64,000 nt of DNA from Smallanthus sonchifolius. Its lineage: Eukaryota > Streptophyta > Magnoliopsida > Asterales > Asteraceae. Shown here piece by piece: positions 20,704-34,537 of the stretch; position 1 is the stretch's first letter, and the number at the start of each line of letters is the position of its first letter. Made by a program: the position numbers and the translations under genes. The DNA lies in assembly GCA_023525975.1 (NCBI GenBank), contig CM042021.1, positions 77,817,501-77,881,500 of the forward strand, written 5' to 3'. The notes below the pieces were generated by a model, which ran no database searches, was not told the DNA's origin, and saw only the letters and a list, made by a program, of their open reading frames with translations.

Positions 20704-23193
20704 TGTAACATTCCTGATATTTAGTATTCATATTTCAATTCAATGTAATGCAATTTCGAATTCAATACTCGTGCACTGTCTTATTATTTTTCTCGCCATA
20801 AATTAAATGCAATGATTCAATGCAAGTTCGCAAGTTTTACTCGATTATATACACTTAAACACTATGCAAGAAACTATGTTAATCAAACTTATCAAATCTG
20901 AAAAGTCAAGGACTAAAGTTGAAAAATATCAAGAAATCCTAGTCTAGCACGGTCGTGCTTCGTCCTAGCACGGTCGCGCCAAGTGCTTTGGCACGGTCGC
21001 GCGACTTGCTTTGGAACGATCGCGCCCGGTGCCTAGGCACGGTCGCGCCCATTTTTGGCACGGTCGCGCCTGCGTAACAGTTGAAACGTAAATGCAGTTT
21101 AATCACCCGATCGTTCGAATTCAAATCCGTTATACGTTTTGCTCCCATTAACTAAGAAATAATACTACCAAAACATCCTCTTTACGACCAATTAACCAGA
21201 ATTCGTGAACCTCAAAGAACTCTCTCTCAAATATTTTCCAAGAAAACTCTCTCAAGCAATTTGATCAGAACCCTCTTAATCCAGCAACATCGTCACGCCA
21301 TTCGATCTCTCCTGAAGCATCGGAACTGTTGAAGCAGACGGAATCGCAGTCGAAGTCGCCGAAAGCCGTTATCGCCGACGCCGGAACTTTCTTCTACCGC
21401 TTCCTATCAATCCGATACTCTCCAAGGTAATTATCACCTTTTTCTCAGTCGATTTAGTCCTCATAACAAAAGCCCTCTGTTAATTGGGGCTTCCATCATA
21501 AAAATCATCCTGAACCGGATTTCTCATTTTAATAAAAATGATTTAATCGAATCCATACTTAAACACGGTTTACATACAATTAAATTATATGAAAAGACTC
21601 GTAATAACCCATTAATCAAAAGCCCTAACAAATCCAGCGTTTAAAATACAAGAAATTGTCAATTCGTGTCTGATTTGGAAGAGACACGGTCGCGCTAATC
21701 ATCTAGCGCGACCGTGCCTCATCGAGCGCGGTCGTGCCGACTAGCAGCGCGGTCGTGTTCTCCTGTCCAGACCTTGTCATGCCCTCTGGGCTAGTCTCTG
21801 TTGTGTCTAAAGATCATAGACACGACCGTGCCGGGCCAAGGCACGATCGTGCCTATTGACTCGTCTAGATTGTGCTCCTGTTGATCAACCCGGTCGCGCC
21901 CGTGGCTTGAGCACTATCGTGCCCTTCCGAGGCACGGTCGTGTGTGACTCAGAAACTTTAACAAAATTATAATTTTATATTTTTCAATCAATAAATGTTT
22001 CAAATTTTATAAAAATATGTTTTCTGTATTTGAAGAGATAAATATTATATATTTAAAAGTTTATTTAAAAAAATTTATAAAAATTAAATTTATCTTACAC
22101 TTAAATGATATTTTAAATTATTAAGTTACAAGTTTATAAATAAATAAGATAATGATTATTTATTTAATTTACAATTTAAATCAAACTCATTTATTTATTT
22201 ATACTTAATTACAATTAATATTTACATTATTTCATAAACTATAATTATATATTTATTCAATTATCTAATTCAAACCTAGTCAAATTGTTTCAAAAATATT
22301 ATTACTTCAAACTCTATATATAATTTTTATTCAATACTTTTAAATACAAATCAATAGTTTTATACACAAATTCAACTTTCATTTTAGACTTAAACTGTAT
22401 GCATCTATTTGATTCAATACACATTTACCCTTTAGGTTAAGTTGTGCATTTCGAGGATCATATTTGCTATCTATAATCTTTGTTAGCTTCACTTCCATAT
22501 CAAGTGAGTATTCACAACCCCTTTTTACTCTTTTACACTTTTGGGGTGGAACATGAACTTTATACACATTACACATTTCACATTTATATTTACTCAAACA
22601 ACACAAGTGCAAAATCCTACTTACATACATGTGTGCAAAATTTGAGCTTTGTGCCCGAGTGCTAGTTGTGCTAGTCTTTGTGAAAACTATGTGCAATCAT
22701 TAACTATACAAGCCGACGGTTTTCAATGATAGATCTATTGAGTCTGACAAACCCACCCAAGTGGAGGTGATTGATACCGACAACACAATTTGCATACTAG
22801 TTACAAAGGTTTGGTTGTACTTGATTACACAATAGTTGCTCCCCATAAATGCCTTATTTTTCATGTCTTGTAAAGGATTTGTTTTCAACTATATGCTATC
22901 TATATATAACTGTGTTATACTCACCAACTTTTTAGTTGACTTTATTTTATTCATGTTTCAGGCCCTAATATGTGAGAATGATTCAAGACGTGCTCAATAT
23001 AGGATTTGGACTTAGCAATATTAAATCAAGAAGTTTATGAGTTGTTTATTGTTTCTTTGTTTGGATTTGGTTTGTACTTGGATTATGTGAAATGGAAATT
23101 TGACTTTAACATATTTCAATTTAGTCAACCTTGTGCTATGAACAGTCTTACATGTCCTTCCCCGATGATTCCGCCATCGGTCGGGGTGTGACA
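20704..23193 (+). repeat. Solo gypsy-type LTR H (2490 bp)
   Basis: Starts TGTAACATTCC and ends GGGGTGTGACA, the termini of Tekay-like gypsy LTRs, with perfect 5-bp TSDs ATTTC at 20699-20703 and 23194-23198. No internal region remains, so LTR-LTR recombination probably removed it. It contains no gene. Two clusters of GC-rich imperfect palindromes are present (20947-21070 and 21684-21953). Orientation is inferred from the start TGTAACA, shared with E. Confidence 0.9.
20947..21953. repeat. Clustered GC-rich palindromes in solo LTR H
   Basis: About 16 copies of GGCACGRTCGYGCC-like motifs in two clusters, 20947-21070 (six) and 21684-21953 (about ten), in both orientations. They stand out against AT-rich surroundings; GCACGATCGTGC near 21841 is a perfect palindrome. 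Confidence 0.8.
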
Positions 23194-25242
23194 ATTTCAA
23201 TCTCAACTATTTCACCTTCTTCTATCTCAGTATCTGACATATCATCTTCCATGTCATTGAATAAATCGTCAATGTCATCAAGACATTTAATCTTTTCAGC
23301 TTCCTCTTCTTCTGAATCTTGAAAGAATTCTAATAACATAATTTCTCGTCATTAGTACCAGTAGTGTCTTTCTCTTTGTTTCCTTCAAGTGATTGTGATG
23401 TCGACTCCCCCTGAACCTTTGATATAGGATTAGCGTCAGTGTATTGACGATCACCCTCAATATTTCCAGCAGGATCATTGTCTTCATCATCACTTCTTTG
23501 AATTGACTCTGTGTGACAAGTATCAGGTATCCTCAACTCCCCCTGAGCGTCAAGACGCTGAACGAGTTTGGAAACCAATGCTTGCATATCAGCAATCTGT
23601 TGAGCTTGAGTCTGAATCACCAGCTGCCGTTGTGAATCAGTAGACACAAGAATGTTTACCTGTGTTTGTAGAGAAAGCACTTGAGATTCAAGGAAAGTAA
23701 TCCTGTCAGAATCAGAAGGCTTTGATGGACCAGCTGTTGATTGTGGAATAGAAGGACTTGAAGTAGTAGGAATGACTGGAGGAACAGGAGTTTGAACTGG
23801 AGATGGATCCTTAGATCTTGGAGGAGTAATTATCAAAGAAGCAACAAAATTAGCATCCTCGACTCCTTGAAAAGATTTTGCATCAGCAATCGACGCAGAC
23901 ATTAACTTTTGACGTGTAGGATCTGGATTAAAGTCACTATCAGTGTCAGAACTCTCATCGACCAAAGATCTTTTACCAAGTACTAATCCGGAAGGAGGAT
24001 CCCGAACAGACTTTCGTCTTGGTCGTCTGGCTTGAGATTTAATGCGTTTTCCAGCATTAGCCAGTGGAATTGTAGCCAACCGTTCATAATGACCTGAGGA
24101 AAAATCCCTGGAGTCATCAGAATCAGTGCTTTCATTCAACGATAATGTCGTATCACTTGAGCTGGAACTAGAATCAGCATCGGTCACCACATTCCCTTCA
24201 GCTTCTGTAATTGGCGAGTTCACAGCATCATCAACGAAATCTTCCATATTCATTCCTAGATCGTGATCAAGGTCATGAACGACCTCTTCTTTAACTGGTT
24301 CCTGAATAGGTATATCAACTTCAGCTTGTGGAATAGGAACTTGTTCAGGAATAGGAATTTGTGGTTGTACAGGAACTTGTACATGAGGAACTGGTATCTG
24401 TTGTTGTTGAACTTGTTTTTGTTCGGGTTGTTGTTGTTGAACATTGACGCCTTGAGCATGAACAAGTTCATCAGGATGAAACCAGTTGTCATTGGTGCAA
24501 CATAATCAGGATTGATTAAGTGCCCAAACAAAGGAGTATTGACTGGAATCAATGCAGCATTCTGCTGTTTCACCTTCGTACAATCGGTAAAGATACGCTT
24601 TAACATCGGAGTCAACGTTAATCTTATTGGATGTTGTCAAAGATCAGGAATAAGATGATTGAGTATCATTTGAATAAACGGAGGATACATCAAGAAACCT
24701 TGACCTTCAGCTGGATTAATCTGCATTACCATCTCCCGATAGAAGTAAAGTGGAAAATTGAATCTTTTATTCAATGTTAAGGCCACCATAGCTGTTTGAA
24801 GAGCCATCTTCAATCCATCAGTACCAGCTTTGCGAGGAGAGATGCATTGAATAATCACATGCATAAAATACCTCCATTCACCAACTAATCCACCTTTCCG
24901 AGCTTGGGTATCATTTTGTTTCCCACGATATCTCATCCGTTGAAAACAACCCATAATAAGAGTGCTTGGATAAAATAATGGATCTTCAGCATTTCCACCC
25001 AAATCAAGAGCCGCACGTATCGTTTCTTCAGAAATTGCAATCTCGGTATTATTAACAGTGGCACGAAGAACATGAGGTTCAACGTCCGTATCTTGATGCA
25101 CAGTATCCCAAAATTGCTGAATGTACACGAGACTGATGTAAGGATCAGCAGACAGAGCAACGTGAAGACGTGATCTGTTCAAAAATCCTATGATGACTTG
25201 AAAATTCACAGCCTCGGACATGTTCGGATCTAACAAAGCCAC
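23194..25242 (-). pseudogene. aORF of element B, N-terminal and middle segment
   Basis: It starts at ATG 25242 (MALLDPNMSEAVNFQ). The N-terminal region is homologous to the aORF of A (see 1-787). An in-frame TGA at 24637-24639 is followed by a frameshift near 24490, after which a Gln/Val/Pro-rich stretch (about 24260-24450), a Ser/Asp-rich part, a basic patch (RRPRRKSVRD) and a leucine-rich coiled coil (DRITFLESQVLSLQTQVNI) follow, then an acidic run up to the H insertion. Two polypurine-like tracts lie inside the gene (about 23403-23412 and 23536-23545). A structural or nucleic-acid-binding role would fit the coiled coil and basic patch but is a guess. No signal peptide or membrane segment seen. 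Confidence 0.7.
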
Positions 25243-27501
25243 TTGATTATGTTTATATTCAACACGTCAAGCCATCTGAAACATTTGGACAAACAAACAT
25301 ATTAGAAAAAATAATGAGTACAAACAAAACACAAAAAAAAAATTTAATTTTCAAAAAAAAAAATTTAACAAAAATTCACAAGTCCAAATCCTCACTGACC
25401 CCTATGCGAACTTAATAAGTTCGCTTAGTAGTGCAAGAGGCGAACTTAATAAGTTCGCCTGACAAGTTCACTTCGAACAAGTTCGCTTGGAACAAGTTCG
25501 CCTGAACTGTGACGTTTCAAATTCAAACACAGACTTTTCAAAAATCATCGAATCGAGATAATATCATGAGATAAGCATTGAATATCAGTCGAATATCAAT
25601 TTATAATCAAATCGGATGATCAATATTACAAGTTTGGTCAAAATTAGGTCAAATCATTCGTTGAAAACGTCGACGTAAAAACCGAGAAGAAAAGTAATAA
25701 ATTCTCTCAATTTATCGGATGAAAATCGATGAAAATACCTTGGTTAGATTCGCAATCCAATTTCGATTTAGAAGGAAACGATTAACAACACAACAACTAC
25801 GTTTAAAAAATTTTGGAAAAAATCTGTCAAGTTCGCTTCAAACGGAGGAAGACGATGAACTGACAAGTTCGCCTAATTAAACCCTTATTCATATTAAGTT
25901 CGCTTGATTAGGTGAACTTGTTAAGTTCGCTTAACAAGCCTTCAGCGAACAAGATAAGTTCGCTTCACCCCTAAGTTCGCTTCACCTATTTCAGATTAAG
26001 TTCGCTTCATCCCAAATAGCAGATTAAGTTCGCTTCACTGATATTAAGCGAACTTATTAAGTTCGCTTCACTGTACACAGGCGAACTTAATTGCTTTTCA
26101 ACCTTTGAACAAAAATTTTACTTCAACCTGTCAAATCTTGAACTTCCGTCAGCAACACATATTCGATCCAATCCCGAATAATTTTAATAAAAGTTTAGAA
26201 TTTTCATTGAAAATAAAAAACACAATCTTTTTGAATTTTAACTGTACAAACTTAAACACATATTTTTGACTTTAACATCATATCAGTATTCAATTAATTC
26301 ATCACACATTTTAGCAATAGCATAGGGTAACCTATAGTATAAAACCATTCAACTCAGTTTTGTGCATTTTGCATCTTTTTCATTTTGAAACTCATTCAAT
26401 TTGAATAATATTTGAAATGATACGCGATAAATTTACCAGGTTATAAAATGCTCTTTTATTTATACCGAATTTGAAATATAAAGCATGAATTCTTAAATTT
26501 GTCGATATTATATTATTTGAAACTATAAGCGTTTATTCTCCAAATTCATGTGATTTAGTACCATTTAGATAAAAAAAAACATCGTGTACCCGACATATAT
26601 GTCAAACAGAAAGTAAATGCACTATCTTCAAGACATATAAGATTTTACTAAAGATTATCCGAATTTTCAGAATGAGGAGACATCACTTAGCACATGAATA
26701 GCAGAATCCAAATTGGATTGTATAGGAATCAATGAGATTCAGAATCGAATGATTCAATGTTTTGGCTTATATTTGTGGAATCATAAGATTCAGGTACGTG
26801 GATCCAACTGTTATCTGGATTATGAATTCAATGGAATCAGTAAAGATGATTTATCAATATGATCCAAGGGCTAGTATATGTTTAACAGAAGTTGTCAAGT
26901 ACATATCTTGATTATACTTCAAATTGCATGCTTTTCGGGACATGGGCATTGAAGCAAATCGAATGAATGGTGCTAAGGACATAACCCGAAACTGATCTCA
27001 TAAGAAAATCTTTATTAAAATCTAATATTCTTTATCTGATAATGATCTTTTACACACACACCCAGGCATATAATGGATTTAAATCACAGATGTAATCATA
27101 TTCTATTTAATTTTCACACTACTATTAGTTTCAAAACGTTTTTAGCCTATTGACAATTCAAGTTTCAAATTTTATACACAAATTTTAAAACAAATTATCA
27201 AGAATAGAGCATTCACAACACTATCATTTCTTATTTATGCAGACTTTGAAATTTAGATTAGATCAACTTATTTTAATCAATCATATATCAAGGTCTACTA
27301 AGGTCGTGTGAAATGAACTAATCACTGATGTACTATCATTTATTCTCTAACCTCAAATGATGTCAAATTTTATATTTTTCAATTTGTTTTGACTTTTAAT
27401 AAATTAAGATTTTTGACTGAAAATGTAAACGCAGAAATGTAATAAAGCAAGAAAAGAACTTAAAAACAAAATTTTCATGAAATTCTGATTTTGAAAATCT
27501 T
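25243..27501 (-). other. Post-pol spacer of element B with many palindromes
   Basis: No gene. About ten full or half copies of GCGAACTT/AAGTTCGC lie between 25405 and 26090. From 26640 on, blocks match the post-pol spacers of A, C and D, for example CATAACCCGAAACTGATCTC at 26979-26998 and CTGATGTACTATCATTT at 27325-27341. Confidence 0.75.
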
Positions 27502-30500
27502 TTATTCGGGATTGATCATACCAATCATTTTAATTAGGAATTCAAACCTGGTACGATCAAATGCCTTGGTAAACAAATCAGCAAAATTATCTTCAGTGTG
27601 TACCTTGACCAGCTCAATCAACCTTTTCTCTGCACAATCACGTATAAAATGATATCGAATTTCGATGTGCTTAGTTTTACTATGTTTAACAGGATTATTC
27701 GTTATGGACATAGTAACATTGTTATCAATAAGCATAGGGGTTCCTGTGAAATTCAAACCGTAATCTCTCAATTGATGTTGTATCCACAGGATCTGTGAAC
27801 AACAACTTGCAGCAGCGATGTATTCTGCTTCGCATGTTGAAATCGAGACTGTGGTTTGCTTTTTGCATTGCCAGGATACAAGTCGATTACCTAAGAACTG
27901 GCAACCACTTGTTGTAGATTTCCTGTCCAGACAACAACCAACAAAATCAGAATCAGTATAAGAATTAAAATCAAAGTTAGAACCATGAGGATACCATAGC
28001 CCTAAACGTTTTTTTCCTTTTAAATACCGAAAGATTCTTTTCACAGCAATTAAGTGAGATTCTTTTGGCTTTGCCTGAAATCTAGAACAGATACACACGA
28101 CAAACATTATATCTGACCTTGAAGCGGTTAAGTACATGAGGGATCCAATCATAGCTCTGTAAAGTCTACAATCCACATCTTTTCCTTCCGGGTCAGAATT
28201 CAACTTATGATTGACCGGAATTGGAGTATCGTATGGGGTACAATCCTCCATCTTGAACCGGCTCAAGATGTCTTTGACATACTTGGACTGATGAATAAAG
28301 AAACCATCTTCCTTTTGATTTACTTGTAAACCTAAGAAAAACGATAACTCTCCCATAGCAGACATTTCAAATTTCGACTTCATAACACTCTCAAAGTCTT
28401 TGCATAACCCTTCATTTATCGAGCCAAAAATAATATCATCCACATAAATCTGCACCAGTAGGTAATCTCCCCCTGATTTCTTTATGAATAAGGTCGAGTC
28501 TATCTTTCCACGAACAAAGTCATTCGCCAAAAGATGTGTGGATAAAGTCTCATACCACGTACGAGGAGCCTGATGAAGACCATAGAGAGCCTTATCAAGC
28601 TTGAAAACCATATTCGGATTCAGTGGATCTTCAAACCCCAGAGGCTGACACACATAGACTTCCTCCTTGACCTTTCCATATAAAAACGCACTTTTGACAT
28701 CTAATTGAAACACCTTATAACCTTTAAAGGAAGCAAAAGCTAGAAACAGCCTTATAGCTTCGAGCCGCGCAACCGGCGCATAAACCTCGGTGTAATCAAT
28801 TCCTTCTTATTGATTGAAGCCCTGGAAAACTAATCTTGCCTTATTGCGTACCACGACACCTCGATCGTCTTTTTTACATTTAAACACCCATTTTGTTCCT
28901 ATCGGATACGCACCTTTCGGAAGATCAACAAGATTCCAAACCTTAAGTTTGTCAAATTGAGCAAGTTTTTCCTGCATAGCTTCTATCCAGTTATTGTCAT
29001 TTAAAGCCATCTCAACATTCTTGGGTTCAACCTGTGAAATAAAGCATGAATGTGAGCAATCATCAAGAACACCAGAATCCTTAATGCAAGTATACAAACA
29101 AGTATTGTCAACAAGAGAACATGTCTTCACTCCATCCTGTAAATTTCCAATGATATTCGTCACCGGATGATCTTTGAGTTCCTTGATGGATGCGACCTCA
29201 GGAACCGGCAACACGTCAACCTGGGTAGATTCAGACTGATAAGAATAATCTTGATTAATTGGAATATCGGAGTCTAAATTTGTAGGAATCTCCCCTGAGC
29301 CTGTGTTGAAGGTAATGGATCATCACCCAACAACGGATCAGTAGAAGAATCTTGAAAAATAGCATTATCCTCCTCACTCTCTGAATCTTGTGGACCGGAA
29401 CAAGAAGCAACATTTGGGTCGGGAGCAAAAGTAGATGGAATCGATGAATTTGGAACTGCATTTGGTAGAAATCCATTAGGCTGTGCATCTTGACAAGAAT
29501 CATAAAGAACAGCAGCATCCTCATCAGAAATGTCAGAAGGTAAATGAAAAGACTTGAATAAGTTTTCATAATCAAATGCCCAATCCGGACCAATCGCCAT
29601 TTGTGGTAAAGACCGATTTGAACAGTCAATATGGAACCATTCTTCAACTTGGTGTGTCTCTTTATTATAAACCCTCTTGGTTGTCGAATTTGCCACATAC
29701 CCTAGAAAAATCACTTCAATAGCCTTCGCACTGAATTTAGTTGGGACATCTCGAACTTTCAACAAGGTGCAAGGATTACCAAAAGGTAGTAAATATTCCA
29801 GATTCGGCTTTCGATTATTCAGCAATTCATAGCAAGTCTTGTTATGTCGCTTGACGGTCAAAACCCTGTTCAAAACGTGACACGCAGTATTCACAGCTTC
29901 AGCCTAAAAGGTGACTGGAAGCTTAGAATCTGCAAGCATTGTTGGAGCCGTTTCGACCAACGTCCTGTTCTTTCGTTCAGCGACATCGTTTTGTTGAGGA
30001 ACATATGGCGCACTGAATTGATGATGAATTCCTCTTTGTAGACAGAATAATCTCATTTTTTTATTCTTAAATTCGCTGCCATTGTCACTCCTGATTCTTC
30101 TGACTTTCAGATTGAATAAATTATCCAAACCCAGGATTAAGTATTGTACCAACTCAGTGGTTTCAGCTTTAGAAGAAAGAAACTTAACCCATGAAAATCT
30201 GGAGTAATCATCAGTTACGACCAAGCAGTACGATTTTCCACCAATGCTCCTGATACTGATAGGACCGAACAAATCCATATGCAGCAACTCCAAAGGAGTT
30301 ACGATAGAATTCGTCTATTTCGATTTGTGAGATTTCTTTCTTTGCTTCCCCTTCTTGCACGGAATACAATCATCAGGAACAGAGAACTTCATTTTCGGAA
30401 TACCAAGCACAAGATCATTCCTAACAATGTAGTTCATCTTCCTGTAGTTAATGTGAGCTAGCTTCATGTGCCACAATATTGAATCAGATTCCGACGCCTT

Positions 30501-30917
30501 GGAGAGTAAACATGTTGGAATTAAATCCGTTGTAGTGGCGACACTCATGTCAAGGACATACGTGTCATTTCTCCTCGGAGCCTTCATGAGAATCCATTCA
30601 TCAGGAATCACAAAACCCGGTTTCAGAATATAGCATTCATGATCGTTGAAATGGAACGGAAACTTCTTGTCACAGACTTGTGATACGCTTAAAAGATTGT
30701 GTTCCAGCTGCTCAACATAATTCACCTTTTCAAGTTTGACTTTATCATTCTTTAACGTTCCCTGGCCAGTTATGTATCCGCCTTTATTGCCCGCAAAAGC
30801 GACATAACCTCCATCAGTTTGTTTTACATCCTCAAGCAATCTAACATTCCCTGTCATATGTCGAGAGCAACCACTATCCACATACCATGTATTGTTGATA
30901 GTCCTCCTTGGTTATCC
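27502..30917 (-). pseudogene. pol: copia pol of element B, four nonsense codons and one frameshift
   Basis: Protease DSGCSRHMTG begins near 30878; the zinc region CIPCKKGKQRKKSHK follows. Then a stop at 30315-30317, the integrase core (HMDLFGP, RSDNGSEF, NDVAERKNRT, where the usual Gly is Asp), a TAG at 29904-29906 in place of the Trp codon of A, a frameshift near 29290, a TAA at 28807-28809 in place of a Gln codon, and an intact RT-RNase H part (28713-27502) with QLDVKSAFLYG, YVDDIIFG and STCEAEYIAAA. The start has no ATG and lies just after an acceptor-like TTATGTAG (ending 30918). Nonfunctional as a polyprotein. Confidence 0.92.
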
Positions 30918-30935
30918 CTACATAAACAAAGACAA

Positions 30936-33900
30936 TTAGTTAGAAATGGGAACCCAAGCCATTGTGGTCTTGGGCCGTCCAGATGGATCAAAATAAACAA
31001 CTTCTAGCAACTCACAATCTACTTTATCATCAACCTTAGGCACATAATATTCAAACTTAGACTTTCTCAATGAAGACTCAGAATGATTAATTGGAAAAAC
31101 ATTGTTAGATATATGATTATTAGATTCAGATGCTTCCAAAAGTTTCTTTAGTTTTCTGTTGCGTCTTCTTCGTTGAGGTCTAGAAAGTTTAATTTCAGGT
31201 TGAGGCTCTTTTGAACTTCCAACATGTGGAATTTCAAACTTCTTTTGAATATCAGCAGGTTTAGAAATATTCTTATCATTTTTCTTAAATCCTGCAGATT
31301 TAGCAAAAGATTGATAAGATACATTCTTTACACCACTCAATGAAGACTTTTCCACATTCGTTCTTTTCAGAATTTTCACCACTCTTTGTTGTGGAATTTC
31401 ACTCTTCAATTTTCCCTTATTCTTATATGGACAATGAATCACAATGTGACCAGCTTCATTACAATGAAAACAGACTCTTTTATCATGATGACTTCTGATA
31501 TAAGGAGCTTTTGTGAAATTTGAAGAACTATTGGACAAACAAGATTCAGAAGATTTCACTGAACAGTTGACTGGCTTCTTTGGAACATAAACCTGTTTAG
31601 TCACTGTTAATGAATTCTTATTTTGATAACCAGTAGCCACAAACCCACTAGATTGTAATACTTTTGACAACTTAGGTTGAACAGCTTTCACCTCATCAGG
31701 TTCTGTCAGAATACACCTATCACGAGTAACATTCTTCACAACCTTTGGTTCATCAATTTTCACTTCTTTCGGAATGCGTTCAACCTTTGAATCATCAAAA
31801 ACCTCATCCTCTGTATCAGAATCATACACCATGTCTTCACTCGTCACTGGATTCACTTTTAATACTGTCTTGGGATCAATTTCCTCTTCATGAGTGATTT
31901 CAGGCTCAACCACAAAATTTGCATTGAACGGTAGAGGAACAAACCCAATACCAGCAACCCTTTTTGTGGGATCAGCATTAGCATTGAAATAATCCAAAAC
32001 TACAGATGAATTCTCAAACTGTTCCAGCTTTCTATGTAATTTTATCACCTCAGATTCTTTATCAGAAATCTCCTTGTTCTTTTGAGTAACAATTTCATTA
32101 CACTTTTCGATATCAGCATAAGCCATATCCAGATGATATGCTTGTTCCTTATTTTTCAATCCCAAAGAGTTTAAATCTCTTCTCAAAGACTCAATTCTTT
32201 CTATACACAATTTGTCATTATCCTTTAATTTCTGATTAACTGAGTGCATGGATTTCATATCACAAATTAGATTTGTGTTATCATCCATAACTTTTTGCAT
32301 TTTATCTTTAACACGAATGCAATTAGAACAGTAAATTTGACAGACAGAGTCTTTTACCTTTGTCGGATCTGACATATCTGCCATGAAGACTTTAGCAATA
32401 GGAATATTGTTAGAATCAGCACCTTCAGAAAGATTTGGAGTTAAAGCAATCTCTTCTTCAGATACACTAGATACCATCTCAGGTTCAACAGTATCATGTT
32501 CTTCATCAGCACTCGGCAAACTTTCACCATCACTGGAACTTCCATCATCAGTTGACTCCTCAAACTTGTTAGAATGAATCTCAGCCACAAATGCTTGACT
32601 CACAGCACCAACTAAATCTTCAAGATGAATTCCCCAGTCATAGTTGTCATCATTTTGAGCAACCAATGCAGATGATGCAGTTGTATGATTAGAATTTCCT
32701 GAACCAGATGAACCATGTGATTGATTACGATTGTTCTTAAAAGTATTTGGTTTTTTTCTGAGAATCAAACTCAACTTTAGGCTTCACACACTCTTTAGCA
32801 AAATGACCATACTCTTGACAATTGTAGCAACGAACTTTTGATTTATCAAATCCCATACAAGAACGACTGTTAGACCCAATATACTTTCTTCCCGTCCTTT
32901 TCAAGAAATCCTTTGCCTGTCGAATTAGTATAGCCATATTCCACTGAATGTTCATCTCCTCTAGATCAACCGGATCAATCTGTTTGAAATCTTCTTCAAT
33001 AATCTCCGGATCATGAATCTTCCCTCCAATAAAATTTTCATAAGACGCCATGAAAGAAGAAAACATTGCTAGATAATCATCAGCAACTCTTTAATGCACA
33101 TTATGTGATCCAGAAGATGAAGAAGCGGTATTTGCAGAAAAACCCGAATGACTTGGAATTCCAGAACAGTGATCATTAGTAGCTTCTTGATTATCTCCAG
33201 AAAAAAATGCAACCCTTGCACCAGTTTTTCCTGAAGTCTTTGCAAAGTACATCGAAGGATTTTGAATATGCTCCATATTAGTTTCTTTCTTCTTCATATT
33301 CAAGTCATGAGATTGAAGCTTCCCAAGAACCCCTTCAAGAGACATAGTTTTATACTTCACATTTTCCTTTATCAACACTGTATACACATCAAATTTTGAT
33401 GGTAATGCCTCCAAGAACTTATCATTAATCTCTTCAGTCTCATAAACAACTGAAGCACTTGATAATTCACTCAGCAAATGATAAAATCGTGTTGCAATAT
33501 CATCCAAAGATTCATTTTGGAAATGCTTGAAAACTAAAAACTTTTTTTTAATAACTCTTTCCTGCTCTTCTTGACATCCAAACTCCCTTCACATCTCTTT
33601 TGCAAAGCTTCCCACAACTGTTGAGAAGACTTGAATTGTTTAAAGCTGTGATAAATTTCTTTAGGTAAAGACATAGAAATGCTAGCCATAGCCTTCTTTT
33701 CTCTATCAAATAGTAGTTTCTCTTCGGTGCTCAAAGTAGATACCGGTTTTGGAACATTATCCTGACCCATCCAAGTATACGTCGGATGCGTATATCCTTC
33801 TAAGATTGGAATCCATAAACTCGTATCGGTAAAAGAAACAAACTGATCAAATCTATCTTTCCAGTTAGAATAATCTGCAAGACTTAACAACTTTGGTGGT

Positions 33901-33965
33901 TTCTGAGATGTACCAATCTCATTATCATAGTTGAACATATTTGTCATTTGCACCATATTTGCCAT
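30936..33965 (-). pseudogene. gag: gag of element B, broken by two homopolymer frameshifts and one stop
   Basis: ATG at 33965 (MANMVQMTNMFNYDNEIG) is preferred over the longer frame to 34088, which runs into leader palindromes. A gag domain (ADYSNWKDRFDQFVSFTDTS) is followed by a frameshift in a T run near 33541, a TAA at 33091-33093, the zinc knuckle CYNCQEYGHFAKEC near 32820, a second T-run frameshift near 32755, a coiled coil (about 32000-32300), the second knuckle CFHCNEAGHIVIHC near 31460 and the end GRPKTTMAWVPISN. Domain order is as in A and D, but the sequence is clearly divergent, so B is a separate family. Confidence 0.9.
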
Positions 33966-34523
33966 TTTTACAAAAAAAAATAATTTCTGAAAAATTTCCA
34001 AGTGTTGAAGCTGAACACCCCTTAGGCGAAGATAATAAGTTCGCTTTAGTGAGTACCAAGCGAACTTGAGATCAAGCGAACAAGACAAGTTCGCTTAAGG
34101 AGGAAATCCGGTAAGTTCGCCTACTAATTAAGTTCGCCTAAAATGTGAGAAGCGAACTTAATAAGTTCGCTTGCTAAGTTCGCCTGCACAGGAACTAGCA
34201 AGTTCACTTAAACTGCTGTAACAAACTCAGAGGAATCTCTACCCAAACACGAACCAAGAACTTCAAAAATCATGATTTCTCAGCGAATTGATGGAATTTA
34301 AGGAAATTGAACCGTAGGATTATGAATTTTATCAAATAGAACACTTCTATTGGACTAATTTCATCAAAATCACTTCCAAAAACACGAATTCAGCAGAGAA
34401 ACGATCTTCAAGAACTTGAAAAACTCCATTGATGCAGAAATTTCAAAAATGTTGAATTTCTTGTCGAATTGTACACTAAACCGTCACTAATCACCAAGAA
34501 TCGTACTTAATTCACGAGCATAA
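33966..34523 (-). other. 5' leader of element B
   Basis: Non-coding, with about six forms of GCGAACTT/AAGTTCGC between 34020 and 34205. Confidence 0.7.
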
Positions 34524-34535
34524 GCTCTGATACCG
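34524..34535 (-). other. Primer-binding site of element B
   Basis: The minus strand reads CGGTATCAGAGC, one mismatch to the tRNA-Met site, two bases from the LTR. Confidence 0.85.
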
Positions 34536-34537
34536 CT

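Noticed and set aside
24256..24615. Asn/Phe-rich ORF
   Set aside because: Its beginning continues the aORF in frame after a stop, but the Asn-rich part is the aORF read out of frame after an indel near 24490; the Gln/Pro-rich frame is the real one.
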